Numbered from the stretch's first letter, positions 33,922-43,639 are shown. The stretch: 64,000 nucleotides of DNA from Quisquiliibacterium transsilvanicum (GCF_014202215.1 NZ_JACHGB010000003.1:310001-374000); one strand, 5' to 3'. Translations and numbers: made by a program. Notes: a model not told the origin generated them from the sequence alone.

Positions 33922-35315
33922 TGCGGGCCTTCGGCTCGGCCGCCGGCCGCGACAGCGCGCGCCGCGAGCGCGTCGAGCAGCAGGCGGTGGATGCCGCCGA
34001 AGCCGCCATTGCTCATGACCAGCACCCGGTCGCCGGGCCGGGCCTCGCCAGCGATCGCCGCGACCAGCGCGTCGAGCCCGTCGCGGACCATGACCCGGGC
34101 GCCCAGCGGCGCCATCGCTTGCCCGACGTCCCAGCCGATGCCGCCGGAGTAGCAATAAACGAAATCGGCGCCCGCCAGGCTTGCGGCAAGCCGCGATTTC
34201 ATCGTGCCGAGCTTCATCGTGTTCGAGCGCGGCTCGAGCACCGCGAGGATGCGCTCGCCGGGCGCGAGCCGCGCCCGCAGGCCGGCGATGGTGGTTTCGA
34301 TCGCAGTGGGGTGATGGGCGAAGTCGTCAATCACGGTGACCCCGGCTTCGACGCCGCGCACCTGCATCCTGCGCGCGACGCCCGCGAAGCCCTCCAGCGA
34401 CTGCACTGCGGACTCGGCCGGGACCCCCACGCAGGCCGCCGCCGCCAGCGCCGCCAGCGCATTGGAACGGCTGTGCGTGCCGGGCATCGGCAGACGCGCG
34501 CAGCCGACCCGGAGCTCGCCGCGCAGCACGTCGAACTCGCTGGCCTCGGCCGACTCCTCCACTTCGCCGACATGCCAGCCGGCGGGCGTGTCGAAATCCT
34601 CCCGGGCGCTCCAGGCTCCGCGCGCCAGCACGCGGGCGAGCGCCTCGTCGGCGCCGTTGACCACCAGCGTGCCGATGCGCGGAACGATCCGCACCAGATG
34701 GTGGAACTGTGTCTCGATGGCGGCGAGATCGGGGAAGATGTCGGCGTGATCGAACTCGAGGTTGTTCAGGACCGCCACCCGGGGCCGGTAGTGAACGAAC
34801 TTCGAGCGCTTGTCGAAGAAGGCGGTGTCGTACTCGTCCGCCTCGATCACGAACAGGTCGCTGCCGCCCAGCCGCGCCGACACCCCGAAGTTGGACGGCA
34901 TGCCGCCGATCAGGAATCCCGGCGCCAGCCCGGCGTCCTCGAGCAGCCAGGCAAGCATCGAAGCAGTGGTGGTCTTGCCGTGGGTGCCGGCCACCGCGAG
35001 CACGCGGCGTCCGTGCAGCACCTGCTCCGCGAGCCACTGCGGCCCCGATGTGAAGGGCAGCCCGGCGTCCAGGATGGCCTCCATCAGGGGGTTGCCGCGG
35101 GTCACCACGTTGCCCACCACCCAGAGATCAGGCTGCAGCGCAAGCTGCGCGGGCTCGTAGCCTTCGATGAGATCGATTCCCAGCGCGCTCAGCTGGTCGC
35201 TCATCGGCGGATAGACGTTGGCGTCGCAGCCGGTGACGCGGTGGCCCGCCTCGCGCGCCAGCGCGGCGACCCCGCCCATGAAGGTACCGCAGATGCCGAG
35301 GACGTGGATGTGCAT
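33906..35315 (-). CDS. mpl: UDP-MurNAc:L-Ala-gamma-D-Glu-meso-DAP ligase
   Basis: A 469-residue Mur-ligase that recycles the murein tripeptide onto UDP-MurNAc. The N-terminal [24 protein letters not shown], the ATP loop [15 protein letters not shown] (about residues 108-122), [16 protein letters not shown] and the C-terminal [13 protein letters not shown] are Mpl hallmarks that separate it from MurC. With ampD and mtgA in the window it completes several steps of peptidoglycan turnover. It is the first gene of the leftward cluster. Confidence 0.96.
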   Translation of the reverse strand: MHIHVLGICGTFMGGVAALAREAGHRVTGCDANVYPPMSDQLSALGIDLIEGYEPAQLALQPDLWVVGNVVTRGNPLMEAILDAGLPFTSGPQWLAEQVLHGRRVLAVAGTHGKTTTASMLAWLLEDAGLAPGFLIGGMPSNFGVSARLGGSDLFVIEADEYDTAFFDKRSKFVHYRPRVAVLNNLEFDHADIFPDLAAIETQFHHLVRIVPRIGTLVVNGADEALARVLARGAWSAREDFDTPAGWHVGEVEESAEASEFDVLRGELRVGCARLPMPGTHSRSNALAALAAAACVGVPAESAVQSLEGFAGVARRMQVRGVEAGVTVIDDFAHHPTAIETTIAGLRARLAPGERILAVLEPRSNTMKLGTMKSRLAASLAGADFVYCYSGGIGWDVGQAMAPLGARVMVRDGLDALVAAIAGEARPGDRVLVMSNGGFGGIHRLLLDALAARAVAAGGRAEGPQCNPG

Positions 35316-35400
35316 CGAGACTGTCGGGTGGGCGCCCGGAGCGCGCGGCGGAAGCCCGGGATTCTACCGTAGGCCTTTCGCCGGCCCGGCCGGGCTCCGG

Positions 35401-35406
35401 TAGACT
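35401..35406 (+). promoter_or_regulatory. -10 box immediately before a start codon
   Basis: TAGACT (5 of 6 to TATAAT-type, counting the conserved TA and T) ends 7 nt before the ATG of the conserved hypothetical gene. There is no Shine-Dalgarno. Transcription would begin at or next to the ATG. Confidence 0.4.
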
Positions 35407-35413
35407 GCCGCCC

Positions 35414-36004
35414 ATGGATTCCGGACACGATGGCCTGCGGCGCGAGATCGCTGCCGCCGCGGCCAGGCTGATCGCCGACGGCGGCCTGGACTATGGCAAC
35501 GCGAAGTTCAGGGCCGCGCGGGAGCTCTGCGGCGGGCGGGCCCCGAAAGGATCGCTGCCGGACAACGACGAGATCGACGAGGCTCTGCGCGAGCACCTCG
35601 AGCTCTTCGACGAAGGCCACGCGCAGCGGGTCGACCGGATGCGCCGCACTGCCGCGGCGCTGATGGAGCAGCTCGCTGCCTTCCACCCACTGGTCACCGG
35701 CGGTGTCTGGAAGGGCATCGTCGCCGAACATGCCCCCATCCACCTCCAGCTCTTCCATGACAACGGCAAGGAAGTCCAGTTCTGGCTGCTCGACCACAAG
35801 GTCGACTTCGACTCCGATTCGGTGCCGCACTTCCGCGGCCACGGTGAAGTGGAAGCCGTCGGCTTCGACTGGCAAGGCGAACCGGTGATGCTTTCGATCT
35901 ACCGCTCCGACGATCTGCGCGGCGCGCTGCGCGCAGGCACCGGCCGACAGCCGGATCGCGGCGACCGCGCTGCGCTGGTCGCCCGGCTGGAGGCCGCCCG
36001 ATGA
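35414..36004 (+). CDS. Conserved hypothetical protein upstream of tlpA
   Basis: A 196-residue soluble protein I do not recognise by function. The N-terminal third is helical (IAAAAARLIADGGLDYGNAK and EALREHLELFDEGHAQRVDRMR); the C-terminal half contains GGVWKGIVAEHAPIHLQLF and VQFWLLDHKVDFDSDSVPHF, a beta-rich segment with many His and Asp. I recall similar proteins beside TlpA genes in Burkholderiales. It overlaps the downstream tlpA-like start by 4 bp (ATGA). A -10 box sits 7 nt before its ATG. Confidence 0.75.
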   Translation: MDSGHDGLRREIAAAAARLIADGGLDYGNAKFRAARELCGGRAPKGSLPDNDEIDEALREHLELFDEGHAQRVDRMRRTAAALMEQLAAFHPLVTGGVWKGIVAEHAPIHLQLFHDNGKEVQFWLLDHKVDFDSDSVPHFRGHGEVEAVGFDWQGEPVMLSIYRSDDLRGALRAGTGRQPDRGDRAALVARLEAAR

Positions 36005-36546
36005 CCCCCGCGCGCCGAGCCCTGCTCTATGGCGGCGTCGCCGCCGGCTTCGCCTCGCTGGGCGGATGGTTCGCCTGGCGCCGGTATGCGCCGCAGCCGG
36101 CTTCGGAGGCCGCCACCCGGCTGCTCTATGGCCAGACCCTGCCGGATTCGGCCGGCGGCAGCCTCGATCTCGCCTCGCTTCGGGGCAAGACCGTGGTGCT
36201 CAATTTCTGGGCCACCTGGTGTCCGCCCTGCGTGGAGGAGATGCCTGAGCTCGCCGGCCTGCACCGTGAAATCTCCGGGCGCAACGCGCTGGTCGTCGGC
36301 ATCGGGATAGATTCGGCATCGAACATCAAGGCTTTTGCGGAGAAAGACCACTATCCCTACCCGCTCGTCGTCGCAGGCATGGGCGGCACCGAGCTCGCGC
36401 GCCAGCTTGGCAATGTCAGCGGCGCCTTGCCGTATACTGTCGTGATCGACGCAGATGGCCGCGTGATCGACCGCAAGCTCGGCCGGATCAAGCTGGAACA
36501 GTTGAGAGCCACCGTGCTCGCCACCATCGCCAGGGCCGGCAGCTGA
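36001..36546 (+). CDS. TlpA-like membrane-anchored thioredoxin
   Basis: A 181-residue thiol-disulfide oxidoreductase facing the periplasm. An N-terminal uncleaved anchor (about residues 8-26) is followed by a thioredoxin fold with VVLNFWATWCPPCVEEMPEL; the CPPC cysteines are at 74 and 77. The cis-Pro loop is ALPYTVVID. Such proteins keep cytochrome c apocysteines or other exported cysteines reduced; a ccsA-type gene lies 12 kb away. Translation is coupled to the upstream hypothetical gene. Confidence 0.93.
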   Translation: MTPARRALLYGGVAAGFASLGGWFAWRRYAPQPASEAATRLLYGQTLPDSAGGSLDLASLRGKTVVLNFWATWCPPCVEEMPELAGLHREISGRNALVVGIGIDSASNIKAFAEKDHYPYPLVVAGMGGTELARQLGNVSGALPYTVVIDADGRVIDRKLGRIKLEQLRATVLATIARAGS

Positions 36547-36715
36547 GGGCCGCAGCCACCGCCGCCGGCTCCCCTGCCGCATTCCCGGCACCCAAAATGC
36601 TTCGAATCTCCTGGAAACACTGGACAAGATCCGGTAACCGCGCGCAAAATCGCGCCTTCTTTCCGGCGACGGGGCTTTCGCTCCTGCGCGTGCATCCTGG
36701 AAACCGGACCAATCG

Positions 36716-37153
36716 ATGCTGATCTGGGTGATTCACGGCCCCAACCTGAACCTGCTCGGCAGCCGCGAGCCCTCGATCTATGGCGCGGCCACCCTTGCCG
36801 ACATCGATCGTGAACTCATCGCGCTTGGCGAGGCCGATGGCGTGCGCGTGGAGACCTTCCAGTCCAATCACGAGGGCGCGCTGGTCGACCACATCCAGCA
36901 CGCTCCGGCAGCGGAGGTCGGGTTCATCGTCATCAATCCTGCGGCATACACGCATACCAGCGTCGCGATCCGCGATGCGCTGGCGGCGGTTGCCGTTCCT
37001 TTCATCGAAGTGCACCTCTCGAACGTGCACAAGCGAGAGCCCTTCCGCCATCGGTCGTTCCTGTCCGACCTGGCGGTGGGCGTGATCGCCGGGCTCGGCG
37101 CAGGCGGATACCGCATGGCGCTGCAGCACGGCATCGAAACCCTCAAGCGATAG
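36716..37153 (+). CDS. aroQ: Type II 3-dehydroquinate dehydratase
   Basis: A 145-residue enzyme dehydrating 3-dehydroquinate in the shikimate pathway. [14 protein letters not shown] (about residues 9-22) contains the catalytic loop, [20 protein letters not shown] and [16 protein letters not shown]-like segments supply the substrate-binding Asn and His. Length is that of the dodecameric type II enzyme. It heads aroQ-accB-accC-prmA, an order common in proteobacteria. Confidence 0.96.
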   Translation: MLIWVIHGPNLNLLGSREPSIYGAATLADIDRELIALGEADGVRVETFQSNHEGALVDHIQHAPAAEVGFIVINPAAYTHTSVAIRDALAAVAVPFIEVHLSNVHKREPFRHRSFLSDLAVGVIAGLGAGGYRMALQHGIETLKR

Positions 37154-37180
37154 GCCGACATGGCCACCGGAGCAATCTCG

Positions 37181-37639
37181 ATGGATTTGCGCAAACTCAA
37201 GACCCTGATCGACCTCGTTTCCGAGTCAGGGATCTCCGAACTGGAGATCACCGAAGGCGAAGGCAAGGTGCGGATCGTCAAGAACCCCCCGCCCGTCGCG
37301 TCGGTGCAGATGATGGCGCCGCCGGCGCCCGTGCCGGCCGCGCCGCCGGCTCCGCCCGCGGCCGCAGCCGCGGCACCCGTCGATTCGGCGCCTGCGCTTC
37401 CTGCCGGCCACATCGTCAAGTCGCCGATGGTGGGCACGTTCTACCGCGCGCCGCAGCCCGGCGCCGAGGCGTTCACCAAGGTTGGAGCGACGGTCAAGGT
37501 CGGCGACACGGTCTGCCTGATCGAGGCGATGAAGCTGCTCAACGAGATCGAAGCGGACAAGGCCGGCGTCATCAAGGCAATCCTCGTCGAGAACGGGCAG
37601 CCGGTGGAATACGGTCAGCCGCTGTTCGTGATCGAGTGA
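37181..37639 (+). CDS. accB: Biotin carboxyl carrier protein of acetyl-CoA carboxylase
   Basis: A 152-residue carrier. The N-terminal [23 protein letters not shown] is the standard AccB opening, and a Pro-Ala linker (about residues 36-75) leads to the biotinyl domain with Lys118 in [15 protein letters not shown]. The ATG at 37181 is preferred because GGAG lies 8 nt upstream; an in-frame ATG at 37160 would add seven residues. It is followed by accC after 15 bp. The carboxyltransferase genes accA and accD are not here. Confidence 0.96.
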   Translation: MDLRKLKTLIDLVSESGISELEITEGEGKVRIVKNPPPVASVQMMAPPAPVPAAPPAPPAAAAAAPVDSAPALPAGHIVKSPMVGTFYRAPQPGAEAFTKVGATVKVGDTVCLIEAMKLLNEIEADKAGVIKAILVENGQPVEYGQPLFVIE

Positions 37640-37654
37640 CCGGACAGGCCACCG

Positions 37655-39019
37655 ATGTTCGAGAAGATCCTCATTGCCAACCGCGGCGAGATTGCGCTGC
37701 GGATCCAACGCGCCTGTCGCGAACTCGGCATCAAGACCGTGGTCGTGCACTCCGAGGCCGACACCGAAGCCAAGTACGTGAAGCTGGCCGACGAGTCGGT
37801 CTGCATCGGGCCCGCGCCCTCGCGTGACAGCTACCTGAACATTCCGGCGATCATCAGCGCCGCCGAGGTCACCGACTCCGAAGCCATCCACCCCGGCTAC
37901 GGCTTCCTGTCCGAGAACGCCGACTTCGCCGAGCGGGTCGAGATGAGCGGCTTCGTGTTCATCGGCCCCCGCCCGGACTCCATCCGCCTGATGGGCGACA
38001 AGGTTTCGGCCAAGGACGCGATGAGGAAGGCCGGCGTGCCGGTGGTGCCCGGCTCGGAAGGCGCGCTGCCGGAGGACCCGAAGGAAATCGTCCGGATCGC
38101 GCGCGCAGTCGGCTATCCGGTGATCATCAAGGCGGCCGGCGGCGGCGGCGGCCGTGGCATGCGCGTCGTCCACACCGAAGCAGCGCTGCTCAACGCCGTG
38201 ACCATGACCCGCTCGGAGGCCGGCGCCGCCTTCGGCAATCCAGCGGTCTACATGGAGAAATTCCTCGAGAACCCGCGGCACATCGAGATCCAGGTGCTCG
38301 CCGACGAGTACCGTAACGCGATCTACCTCGGCGAGCGGGACTGCTCGATGCAGCGGCGCCACCAGAAGATCATCGAAGAGGCACCGGCCCCCGGCATCGC
38401 CCGCCGGCTGATCGACCGGATCGGCGCGCGCTGCGCTGACGCCTGCAGGAAGATCGCCTACCGCGGCGCCGGCACCTTCGAATTCCTGTACGAGAACGGC
38501 GAGTTCTACTTCATCGAGATGAACACCCGCGTCCAGGTGGAGCATCCGGTCACCGAGCTCGTCACCGGCATCGACATCGTCCAGCAGCAGATCCTGATCG
38601 CCGCCGGCGAAAAGCTCTCGCATCGCCAGCGCGACGTGCAGATCAAGGGCCACGCGATCGAGTGCCGGATCAACGCCGAGCACCCTTACCGCTTCACGCC
38701 GTCGCCCGGGCGTATCACCGCCTGGCACCCTCCCGGCGGGCCTGGCATCCGTGTCGATTCGCATGCCTACACAAACTACTTCGTGCCGCCGAACTACGAT
38801 TCGATGATCGGCAAGGTGCTTGCCTACGGCGACACCCGCGAGCAGGCGCTGCGGCGCATGCGGATCGCGCTGTCCGAGATGGCGGTCGACGGCATCTTCA
38901 CCAACATCCCGCTGCACCGCGAGCTGCTCACCGACGCCAACTTCGTCACCGGAGGCACCTCGATCCACTACCTCGAGCAGCGCCTCGCCCAGCGCAAGGG
39001 CACGGGGGCCGGCGAATAG
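37655..39019 (+). CDS. accC: Biotin carboxylase subunit of acetyl-CoA carboxylase
   Basis: A 454-residue ATP-grasp enzyme that carboxylates biotin on AccB. It opens [26 protein letters not shown]; the glycine-rich ATP loop [12 protein letters not shown] is near residue 165, [20 protein letters not shown] near 235, and the catalytic [14 protein letters not shown] near 287. Length is normal. It is co-transcribed with accB and followed by prmA, the usual order in betaproteobacteria. Confidence 0.98.
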   Translation: MFEKILIANRGEIALRIQRACRELGIKTVVVHSEADTEAKYVKLADESVCIGPAPSRDSYLNIPAIISAAEVTDSEAIHPGYGFLSENADFAERVEMSGFVFIGPRPDSIRLMGDKVSAKDAMRKAGVPVVPGSEGALPEDPKEIVRIARAVGYPVIIKAAGGGGGRGMRVVHTEAALLNAVTMTRSEAGAAFGNPAVYMEKFLENPRHIEIQVLADEYRNAIYLGERDCSMQRRHQKIIEEAPAPGIARRLIDRIGARCADACRKIAYRGAGTFEFLYENGEFYFIEMNTRVQVEHPVTELVTGIDIVQQQILIAAGEKLSHRQRDVQIKGHAIECRINAEHPYRFTPSPGRITAWHPPGGPGIRVDSHAYTNYFVPPNYDSMIGKVLAYGDTREQALRRMRIALSEMAVDGIFTNIPLHRELLTDANFVTGGTSIHYLEQRLAQRKGTGAGE

Positions 39020-39038
39020 CGCCGCCGGAGTCCGCCCC

Positions 39039-39956
39039 ATGTCCCTTCGCGAGCTCATTTTCCTGGCCGGCGCCGACGAGGTCGACCACTGGTCCGACGC
39101 CCTGCTCGAGGCCGGCGCCCTGTCGGTGCAGGCCGAGGACGCCGACGCCGACTCCCCCGACGAGCAGGCGATCTACGGCGAGCCGGGAATCCCCGCGGTC
39201 CGGGCCGGCTGGGACCGCACCCGACTGACCGTGCTGATCGCCGAGGACGACGACCCGGCCGCGGTGCTCGCCCGCGCCGCGACGGAAGCCGGACTGCACG
39301 CCCCGGAAGCGTTCGAAGTGCATGAGCTCGCCGACCGCGACTGGGTGGGCGCCTCGCAGGCGCAGTTCACGCCGATCCCGGTCGGCGACCGTCTGCTGAT
39401 CACGCCGTCCTGGCACATGGACGAACTCGCCCGCCAGGCTGATGGCAATGCGGACGACCGGATCACCATCGTCCTGGACCCCGGCCTGGCCTTCGGCACC
39501 GGCAGCCACCCCACCACCCACATGTGCCTGCAGTGGCTGGGCGAGCACCTGCGACCCGGCGAGCGCGTGATCGACTACGGCTGCGGCTCGGGCATCCTCG
39601 CCATCGCCGCCGCGCGCCTTGGCGCGGGCGCGGTTGTCGGCGTCGACATCGACCCTCAGGCGGTTTCCAGCACCCGGGCCAACGCACTGGTCAACGGCGT
39701 AGAGATCGACGTCCGTCTCAGCACCGAAGCCCCTCCCGTGCCGGCCGACGTAGTCGTCGCCAACATCCTGTCGAACCCCCTGAAGGTGCTTGCGCCGATG
39801 CTTTCGGCGCTGGTGGCGCCCGGCGGCCGCCTGGTGCTGGCCGGACTGCTCGACCGGCAGGCAGCCGAAGTCGCGGCCGCCTACCCGTTGATCGACCTCA
39901 CCGTCTACGCCGAACGCGAGGGCTGGGCTTGTCTGGCCGGCGCGAAGCGTCGATGA
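39039..39956 (+). CDS. prmA: Ribosomal protein L11 methyltransferase
   Basis: A 305-residue AdoMet-dependent methyltransferase that trimethylates L11. N-terminal substrate-recognition domain (LRELIFLAGADEVDHWSDALLEAGALSVQ), then DPGLAFGTGSHPTTHMCLQWL (about residues 149-169) and the AdoMet loop VIDYGCGSGILAIAAARLGAG. ANILSNPLKVLAP is the NPP-like motif with Ser in place of the usual Ala. The ATG of MSLREL was chosen; it follows accC after 19 bp. Confidence 0.96.
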   Translation: MSLRELIFLAGADEVDHWSDALLEAGALSVQAEDADADSPDEQAIYGEPGIPAVRAGWDRTRLTVLIAEDDDPAAVLARAATEAGLHAPEAFEVHELADRDWVGASQAQFTPIPVGDRLLITPSWHMDELARQADGNADDRITIVLDPGLAFGTGSHPTTHMCLQWLGEHLRPGERVIDYGCGSGILAIAAARLGAGAVVGVDIDPQAVSSTRANALVNGVEIDVRLSTEAPPVPADVVVANILSNPLKVLAPMLSALVAPGGRLVLAGLLDRQAAEVAAAYPLIDLTVYAEREGWACLAGAKRR

Positions 39957-39966
39957 TCCCCGGTCG

Positions 39967-40974
39967 ATGGCCCTCGCAACGACCTGCCCGCAGTGCAAGA
40001 CCAGCTTCAAGGTGGTGCCCGACCAGCTGAAGCTGCGTCGCGGACTGGTGCGCTGCGGCGTCTGCCACCACGTCTTCTCGGGCATCGATTCGCTGCGCTA
40101 CGTCGAGGACCTCACCGGCCAGCCGGTGGCGGCGAGCGCGGCCATCCTGCCCCCGTCGCTGCGGCGCGAGACCGCCTCGGCGGAGCGGATCGAGCCTGAG
40201 CCTGTCGAGCCTGAGCCTGCCGAGCCTGAGCCTGCCGAGCCTGAGCCTGTCGAGCCTGAGCCTGTCGAGCCTGAGCCTGTCGAGCCTGAGCCTGTCGAGC
40301 CTGAGCCTGTCGAGCCTGAGCCTGCCGAGCCTGAGCCTGTCGAGCGTGAGCCTGTCGAGCGTGAGCCTGTCGAGCGTGAGCCTGGGCAGCCGCGCGTCAG
40401 GGCGCCGGCCGCTGCGCTTGCCCAGCCGCGCGACGACGACGAGGCGGACGCGGTCGACTTCTTCGCCGACGAGCGCAGCGCGCGGGGCTTCTCGAGCCGC
40501 GGCGCCGCCTTCGCTTCGGTGGTGTCGGTGGCGCTTGCCGCGCTGCTGCTGCTGCAACTGACGATCGGCGGACGCGACTGGCTGGCGTCGCGGATGCCCT
40601 CGATCGGCCCCGTGCTGGCGGCGACGCTGGCCCCGCTGGGGCTCCGGGTGACGCCGCCGCTGGAGATCGGTTCGCTCACCATCGAATCCTTCGAGCTTCA
40701 GCCTGCGGCGGAGGACACCCTCTACGCGGTCAGCGCGCTGCTGCGCAACCGCACCGGCCACGTCGTGCAATGGCCTGCGCTCGAGCTGTCGCTGCTCGAC
40801 GATGCAGGCGAGGTGGTGGTGCGCAGGGTGCTCCGGCCGCCGGACTATCTGCAGGACGCTGCCGCGGCAATGCGCGTGGGCGTGGGCCCGCGCGCCGAGC
40901 AGCCGCTGCGCGCGGCGATCGAGGTGCGCGAGGCCGCGCCCACCGGCTACCGCGTCCGGCTCGTCGCCCCCTGA
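39967..40974 (+). CDS. MJ0042 zinc-ribbon / DUF3426 protein with EPEPV repeats
   Basis: A 335-residue bitopic membrane protein. Four cysteines (7, 10, 30, 33) in CPQC and CGVC form an MJ0042-type zinc ribbon. Residues about 76-140 are thirteen tandem EPEPV/EPEPA/EREPV pentads. One membrane segment (about 180-198) leads to a periplasmic DUF3426 domain. The repeat should make a stiff acidic linker between ribbon and membrane. The gene follows prmA after 10 bp, a position this family often takes in betaproteobacteria. Function unknown. Confidence 0.9.
   Translation: MALATTCPQCKTSFKVVPDQLKLRRGLVRCGVCHHVFSGIDSLRYVEDLTGQPVAASAAILPPSLRRETASAERIEPEPVEPEPAEPEPAEPEPVEPEPVEPEPVEPEPVEPEPVEPEPAEPEPVEREPVEREPVEREPGQPRVRAPAAALAQPRDDDEADAVDFFADERSARGFSSRGAAFASVVSVALAALLLLQLTIGGRDWLASRMPSIGPVLAATLAPLGLRVTPPLEIGSLTIESFELQPAAEDTLYAVSALLRNRTGHVVQWPALELSLLDDAGEVVVRRVLRPPDYLQDAAAAMRVGVGPRAEQPLRAAIEVREAAPTGYRVRLVAP
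40192..40386. repeat. 13 copies of a 15-bp coding repeat
   Basis: Units of GAGCCTGAGCCTGTC (some ending GCC, the last three starting GAGCGT) run without interruption and in frame, encoding EPEPV-type pentads. The high DNA identity between units points to recent slippage expansion. The join CCTGAGCCTGTCGAG matches the core of a repeat common in many proteobacterial genomes. Confidence 0.95.
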
Positions 40975-41000
40975 ACCGCCTCTCTCCCCAAGGATCCCAG

Positions 41001-41942
41001 ATGACGCAACGCGTGCTGATCAGCGGCTCGGTCGCCTACGACACCATCATGGTGTTCGAAGGGCACTTCAAGGACCACATCCTTCCCGACCGGGTCCACA
41101 TGCTCAACGTGTCCTTCCTCGCGCCGCGGATGAATCGTGAGTTCGGCGGCTGCGCGGCGAACATCGCCTACAACCTGAAAGGCCTCGGCGGCAGCCCGAT
41201 GGTGCTCGCCACCGTGGGGCGCGACGCCGGCGACTACCTGGCGCGCCTGCGCGCGCAGGGCATCGACACCGCCCAGGTGAAGACGCTCGACGACCACTAC
41301 ACCGCGCAGGCCTTCATCACCACCGACCTCTCCGACAACCAGATCAACGCCTTCCATCCGGGCGCCATGTCACAGGCGCACACGGTGTCGGTGCACGATG
41401 CGCTGCCGGCCGCCTTCGGCATCGTGGCGCCCAACGGCAAGGAGGCCATGCTCACGCATGCGCGCCAGTTCCGGGAAGCAGGAGTGCCCTTCGTCTTCGA
41501 CCCCGGACAGGGCCTGCCGATGTTCGACGGCGAAGAGCTGCGCGCGCTGATCGACGCCGCGACCGCGGTGGCGGTCAACGACTACGAAAGCAGCGTGCTG
41601 TCCGAACGCACAGGATGGAGCGAGGAGCAGATCGCCGCGCGCGTCGAGGCGCTGATCGTCACCCTTGGCGCCGACGGCGCACAGGTCTGGACCGGCGGCA
41701 CCCGCACCGCGATCCCCGCCTGCCAGGTGACGGCTACGGTCGACCCGACCGGCTGCGGCGACGCCTTCCGCGGCGGCCTGCTGCATGGCCGCTCGCTGGG
41801 CTGGGACTGGGTGGCTTCGGCCCGTCTCGGCAGCACGATGGGCGCGCTGAAGATCGAACACCAGGGCGCGCAGAACCATCCGATCGTGCTGGACGAGGTC
41901 GCGGCGCGGCACGCGGCTGCGTACGGCGCGCGGCCCTGGTAG
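41001..41942 (+). CDS. PfkB-family carbohydrate/adenosine kinase
   Basis: A 313-residue ribokinase-fold kinase. It opens VLISGSVAYDTIM; GGCAANIAYNLKGLGG (about residues 49-64) is the first PfkB signature and DPTGCGDAFRGGLLHG near 250 the second, with the catalytic Asp in GCGDAF. HFKDHILPDRVHMLNVSF resembles the adenosine kinase-like branch. The substrate (adenosine, ribose or another nucleoside) cannot be fixed. The ATG follows CAAGGATCCCAG. Last gene of the rightward cluster. Confidence 0.9.
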   Translation: MTQRVLISGSVAYDTIMVFEGHFKDHILPDRVHMLNVSFLAPRMNREFGGCAANIAYNLKGLGGSPMVLATVGRDAGDYLARLRAQGIDTAQVKTLDDHYTAQAFITTDLSDNQINAFHPGAMSQAHTVSVHDALPAAFGIVAPNGKEAMLTHARQFREAGVPFVFDPGQGLPMFDGEELRALIDAATAVAVNDYESSVLSERTGWSEEQIAARVEALIVTLGADGAQVWTGGTRTAIPACQVTATVDPTGCGDAFRGGLLHGRSLGWDWVASARLGSTMGALKIEHQGAQNHPIVLDEVAARHAAAYGARPW

Positions 41943-42047
41943 CTCGCTGCCGGGCAGCATGGCCGCCCGCCAACCCAATCGCGGCGACGGCGGCCGGCCC
42001 TGCTGCACCGGCGAGACCGGCAAGTCCGGCAAATCGGCTGCGCCGGA

Positions 42048-42380
42048 CTAGGCGCTGCCGAGCAGCAGCTGCCTGACTTCTCCCTCCGGCAGCCCGCACT
42101 CCAGACGCACTCGCTTGCGCCTGCCCGTCTGCCCCGAGACCAGCTCCACCTCGCGCAGCCTGAGGCCCAGGCGATCCGCCAGCCAACGCTGCAGGGCCTC
42201 GTTGGCCTTGCCATCCACCGGCGGCGCAGCCAGCCGAAGCTTCAGGCGCCCGTCGGCGATGCCCTGCACCTCGGTGCGGCGCGCGCCTGGCTGCACCCAC
42301 AGCAGAAGCGACCAGCCGCCGGCGACCGGCTCGAGCCAGCCGTCGTCGCTCGACGACTGCGGTTCAGGCCGCTGCGACAA
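42048..42380 (-). CDS. YggU/DUF167 family protein
   Basis: A 110-residue small alpha/beta protein. WVQPGARRTEVQGIADGRLKLRLAAPPVDGKANEAL is the DUF167 signature, followed by LVSGQTGRRKRV. No function is established for the family. It overlaps the upstream yggT-type gene by 17 bp, and the yggT-yggU pair is widely conserved in proteobacteria. Confidence 0.92.
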   Translation of the reverse strand: MSQRPEPQSSSDDGWLEPVAGGWSLLLWVQPGARRTEVQGIADGRLKLRLAAPPVDGKANEALQRWLADRLGLRLREVELVSGQTGRRKRVRLECGLPEGEVRQLLLGSA

Positions 42381-42921
42381 GCGAGAAGAACAGGGACTCG
42401 AAGAGCGTCAGGAGCACCTGCGCGATCACGATCAGGATCAGCGGCGAGAGATCGACGCCGCCGATCAGCGGCACGACGCGCCGCAGCGGCGCAAGGAAGG
42501 GCCGCGTGAGCTGCTCGATGGTGGGCGCCACCGGCGCCTGCGGATTGACCCAGGACAGCACTGCGTGCAGCAGCACCAGGCCCATCACGAGGTAGATGGC
42601 CCACTTGACCAGCCAGAACACCGCCAGCGGGATGACCGCGATGAATTTCGGATCGGAGCCGCGCGCGAACATCACCGCCCAGACCAGGCCGAGCGCAAGT
42701 GCGATCAGCACTGCGGCGGCCAGGCTCGCCCAGTCGTTGCCGCGCGACGGCGCAAGCACCTTGCGCAGCGGGCGCACCAGCCAGTCGGTGATCGCAATGA
42801 CGAACTGGCTGACGGGGTTGCGGGGCGGCAGCTGGAAGCGCATTGCCGCCGCCCGCAGCAGGCACGCGGTGGCGAGCAGGCTGCCCAGGGTCTCGATCAG
42901 GAACCAGAGTGCACGGGACAT
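42364..42921 (-). CDS. YggT family integral membrane protein
   Basis: A 185-residue protein with two YggT repeats. Each half has two hydrophobic segments and the family's PP-box: RNPVSQFVIAITDWLVRPLRKVL and APTIEQLTRPFLAPLRRVVP. YggT-like proteins have been linked to osmotic tolerance and, as CCB/YlmG, to membrane biogenesis or division. The ATG giving MSRALWFLIETLGS was chosen. It overlaps the downstream DUF167 gene. Confidence 0.92.
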   Translation of the reverse strand: MSRALWFLIETLGSLLATACLLRAAAMRFQLPPRNPVSQFVIAITDWLVRPLRKVLAPSRGNDWASLAAAVLIALALGLVWAVMFARGSDPKFIAVIPLAVFWLVKWAIYLVMGLVLLHAVLSWVNPQAPVAPTIEQLTRPFLAPLRRVVPLIGGVDLSPLILIVIAQVLLTLFESLFFSLVAAA

Positions 42922-42975
42922 GCGGCGGGCAGGCGCGAGGGCCCGTCGTTCGGAAAGTGCGGCCGATTGTCGCAC

Positions 42976-43009
42976 AAAAAAAACCCGCCCCGGTGCTGCC
43001 CGAGGCGGG
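42976..43009 (-). terminator. Rho-independent terminator of the histone H1-like gene
   Basis: On the minus strand CCCGCC pairs with GGCGGG around a loop that can extend the stem (TCGGGC with internal pairing), followed by eight T. It lies about 50 bp behind the histone-like stop codon and is the only classic U-tract terminator I found. Confidence 0.88.
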
Positions 43010-43057
43010 TGCCGGAGCGCATCCGCGGCCGCCCGCAGGCGGCCGGGCGCGGAATCC

Positions 43058-43639
43058 TCAGGGCTTGGGACCGGTCGGAAACGGCCAGGCCGTTGCCGGG
43101 TTCACCGGCTTCGCCACCCCCTTGCGCGCAACGGCCTTCTTCGCCGCCACCGCCTTCTTCGGCACGGCCTTCGCCGGCGCAGCCTTCTTCGCGGCGGGCC
43201 TGGCTACGGCCTTCGCCGCCACGGGCTTCGCAGCGGCCTTCTTCGCGGCCGGCTTGTTCGCCACGGCAACCTTCTTGGCCACTGCCTTCTTGGCCACTGC
43301 CTTCTTCGCCACTGCTGCCTGCTTCGCAACGGCCTTCTTCGCAGCCGTCACCTTGCTGGCCACCGCCTTCCTGACGGCGCTCACCTTCGTGGCCACCGCT
43401 TTCTTCGCAGCCGTGACCCTGCTGGCCGCACCCTTCTTGGCAGCGGTCACTTTCGTCGCCGCAACCTTCTTCGCAGCGACGACCTTCTTGGCCGCCGGCT
43501 TCTTCGCCGCGACCGCCTTCCCAGCCGCCGGCCTGGCTGCCACGGCCTTCTTCGCCGCGGGCTTCGCCGCGACGGCCTTCTTCACTGCAGGCTTCTTCGC
43601 CGCCGCCTTCTTGGCCGCGGGTTTCTTGGCGCTCGCCAT
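43058..43639 (-). CDS. Histone H1-like Ala/Lys-rich protein
   Basis: A 193-residue, highly basic protein made almost wholly of AAKK, VAKK and PAAKK repeats (MASAKKPAAKKAAAKK onward). It matches the eukaryotic H1-tail/HctB-like proteins found in Bordetella and many Burkholderiales, which bind and condense DNA without sequence specificity. No globular domain is present. AAGGAGAG precedes the ATG. It is monocistronic, with a strong terminator behind it and a gene-poor region in front. Repeat number varies between strains in such proteins. Confidence 0.9.
   Translation of the reverse strand: MASAKKPAAKKAAAKKPAVKKAVAAKPAAKKAVAARPAAGKAVAAKKPAAKKVVAAKKVAATKVTAAKKGAASRVTAAKKAVATKVSAVRKAVASKVTAAKKAVAKQAAVAKKAVAKKAVAKKVAVANKPAAKKAAAKPVAAKAVARPAAKKAAPAKAVPKKAVAAKKAVARKGVAKPVNPATAWPFPTGPKP

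Noticed and set aside
40192-40386. Possible CRISPR array
   Set aside because: Units are contiguous 15-mers in frame inside a gene.
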